Below are positions 63,003-64,000 of a DNA stretch of 64,000 nt, piece after piece (the stretch's first letter is position 1; every line of letters begins with the position of its first letter). The DNA comes from UBA7985 sp002690455 (GTDB taxonomy: Bacteria; Pseudomonadota; Alphaproteobacteria; UBA7985). The notes under the pieces were generated by a model. It was not told the origin of the DNA, ran no database searches, and saw only the letters and a program-made list of their open reading frames with translations. A program made the translations under genes and the position numbers. The DNA lies in contig CBFIIW010000001.1 of the NCBI GenBank assembly GCA_965662775.1, positions 62,001-126,000 of the forward strand, written 5' to 3'.

Positions 63003-64000
63003 ATGGATATGACGCTGACCCTCGATGAAGTTTACGCCCTCGCCGTCGACCGCCTGACCGAAGCCGGGGCCAGCCCGGCTAATGCCGCCTCCGTTGCGCG
63101 CTCAACCTGGCGGGCTGAGCGGGACGGCATTCGCTCTCACGGGCTTATGTACGTGCCGATCTATGCCGAGCACGTGCGTTGCGGCAAGGTTATGGGTGAC
63201 GCTGAACCGATTGTCACTCGGCCTCGGCCTGGCGCAGTGCATGTCGACGCTGCCAACGGCTTTGCCCACCCGGCCATTGACGCGGGTTGGGAGAGCTTTA
63301 CCAGTGCGGCGTGGGAAAACGGCGTTGCGTCGCTGACGCTGAACAACTCCTATAATTGCGGCATCTTGGGGCATCACGCTGAACGCCTCGCCGAGGTGGG
63401 GCTGGTGGGATTGTGCTTTACCCATGCACCTGCGTCAGTTGCGCCAGCGGGCGGGATCAAACCCATTGTCGGCACCAACCCCTTTGCCTTAGGCGTTCCG
63501 GATGGTGACGGTGGCGCTGCTATGATTATCGACCAGTCGATATCAGTCGTGGCCAAGTCTGAAATCGTCCTCCGCAACAAAAATAATGAACCGATCGAGG
63601 AAGGTTGGGCTTTTGGTCCCGATGGTGAGCCGACGACCGATGCAGCGATAGCACTAAAGGGCACGATGGCCCCCAGTGGCGGTTACAAAGGCTTTGGGCT
63701 AGGGCTTACTGTAGAAATCCTTGCGTCATGTTTGTCCGGTGCTCTGCTTTCGACTGAGGCATCGCCTTTTGCCGGCACGGCGGGTGGCCCGCCGTCCACA
63801 GGACAGTGCTTCATCGCGTTCGACCCCGCCGGTTACGCCGGAGAGCGGTTCTTCAATCAGGTCGCTTTGTTGGTGGAAAGCATCCGTGCGCAGGACGGAG
63901 CGCGCGTTCCCGGGGACCGGCGCAAGGCAAACCGGGAGAGAACGGAGCATGAGGGTGTGCAGGTCAATTTAGCCCAGCAGGCATCCTTGGGTCTTTCGTA
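63003..64000 (+). CDS. Ldh2/malate-lactate dehydrogenase-family oxidoreductase, cut by the right edge
   Basis: The frame is open for 332 codons from the ATG at 63003 to the window end; the usual family length is about 340-360, so little is missing. The catalytic His is in RAERDGIRSHGLMYVP; the nucleotide loop is around IKPIVGTNPFALGVPDG, and the conserved GGYKGFGLGLTVEILASCLSGALL is near the C-terminus. Enzymes of this family reduce 2-oxo acids or cyclic imines (malate, sulfolactate, piperideine-2-carboxylate, ureidoglycolate) with NAD(P). Substrate cannot be read here; it is the last visible gene of the operon. Confidence 0.85.
   Translation, partial: MDMTLTLDEVYALAVDRLTEAGASPANAASVARSTWRAERDGIRSHGLMYVPIYAEHVRCGKVMGDAEPIVTRPRPGAVHVDAANGFAHPAIDAGWESFTSAAWENGVASLTLNNSYNCGILGHHAERLAEVGLVGLCFTHAPASVAPAGGIKPIVGTNPFALGVPDGDGGAAMIIDQSISVVAKSEIVLRNKNNEPIEEGWAFGPDGEPTTDAAIALKGTMAPSGGYKGFGLGLTVEILASCLSGALLSTEASPFAGTAGGPPSTGQCFIAFDPAGYAGERFFNQVALLVESIRAQDGARVPGDRRKANRERTEHEGVQVNLAQQASLGLS

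Noticed and set aside
1..64000. tRNA, rRNA, CRISPR arrays, insertion sequences, prophage or attachment sites
   Set aside because: Read for cloverleaf patterns, regular direct repeats, transposase motifs and phage genes; none was seen. A covariance-model and repeat search would be needed to exclude small ones.

Overview
This window comes from the chromosome of an alphaproteobacterium. The markers are a GcrA-type cell-cycle regulator, an acpS-lepB-lepB-rnc-era block, separate nuoC and nuoD genes, and a small DUF1127 gene followed by hairpins whose loops carry CCTCC-type motifs, as in the alphaproteobacterial Cuckoo sRNA family. Composition is moderately GC-rich throughout. No rRNA, tRNA, CRISPR array, insertion sequence or prophage was seen. 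Genus cannot be decided from the sequence alone; a marine or host-associated heterotroph would fit the purine, taurine and betaine-type genes.

Layout. 1-3.6 kb: a two-component locus with a sensor protein (cut by the left edge), a FIST sensory protein and a divergent sigma-54-type response regulator. 3.8-9.1 kb: gcrA, a TfoX-N protein, cysQ, an SH3-type exported protein, a FecR-domain protein and a membrane glycosyltransferase. 9.1-16.7 kb: a candidate cyclic-nucleotide module on the minus strand: two small membrane proteins, a membrane protein with a cyclic-nucleotide-binding domain, a CHASE2 class III cyclase, a metallo-beta-lactamase-fold hydrolase and a second FecR protein whose 3' part lies in the -1 frame behind a slippery heptamer. 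17-26 kb: housekeeping and transport genes (ABC exporter, AbrB-type transporter, era, rnc, two lepB, acpS, azlCD). 26-30 kb: an alpha-galactoside locus (GPH symporter, MelR-like regulator, GH4 MelA-like enzyme). 30-32.8 kb: an HpbD-like epimerase, a MerC-like His-rich membrane protein and a PhyH dioxygenase with an amber codon in its expected 5' end.

33-42.4 kb: a purine catabolism cluster covering guanine to glyoxylate plus urea (guaD, xdhABC, uraH, uraD, puuE, alc, allA). Only a urate oxidase is missing. 42.4-45.9 kb: nuoABCDE only; the other complex I genes are not here. 46-50 kb: a YHYH protein, a HupE/UreJ nickel-type permease and parC. 50.3-50.7 kb: the DUF1127-Cuckoo locus. 50.7-53.7 kb: a taurine-type aminotransferase and a glyceraldehyde-3-phosphate dehydrogenase gene split by a frameshift. 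54-57.7 kb: an AhpD-like protein, an orphan Rieske protein, an ACT-domain protein and a sulfur module (ETHE1-like hydrolase divergent from two YeeE/YedE halves with a perfect palindrome between). 57.7-64 kb: a glycerophosphodiesterase, a DegT aminotransferase and an uncharacterised operon of an M19 dipeptidase-like protein, a 562-residue protein of unknown family, a DUF3726-like protein and an Ldh2-family dehydrogenase cut by the right edge.

Three genes (fecR-like at 9.8 kb, gap at 53.5 kb, phyH at 32.8 kb) appear interrupted. Each could be a real mutation, recoding or a sequence error, and each is treated separately below.
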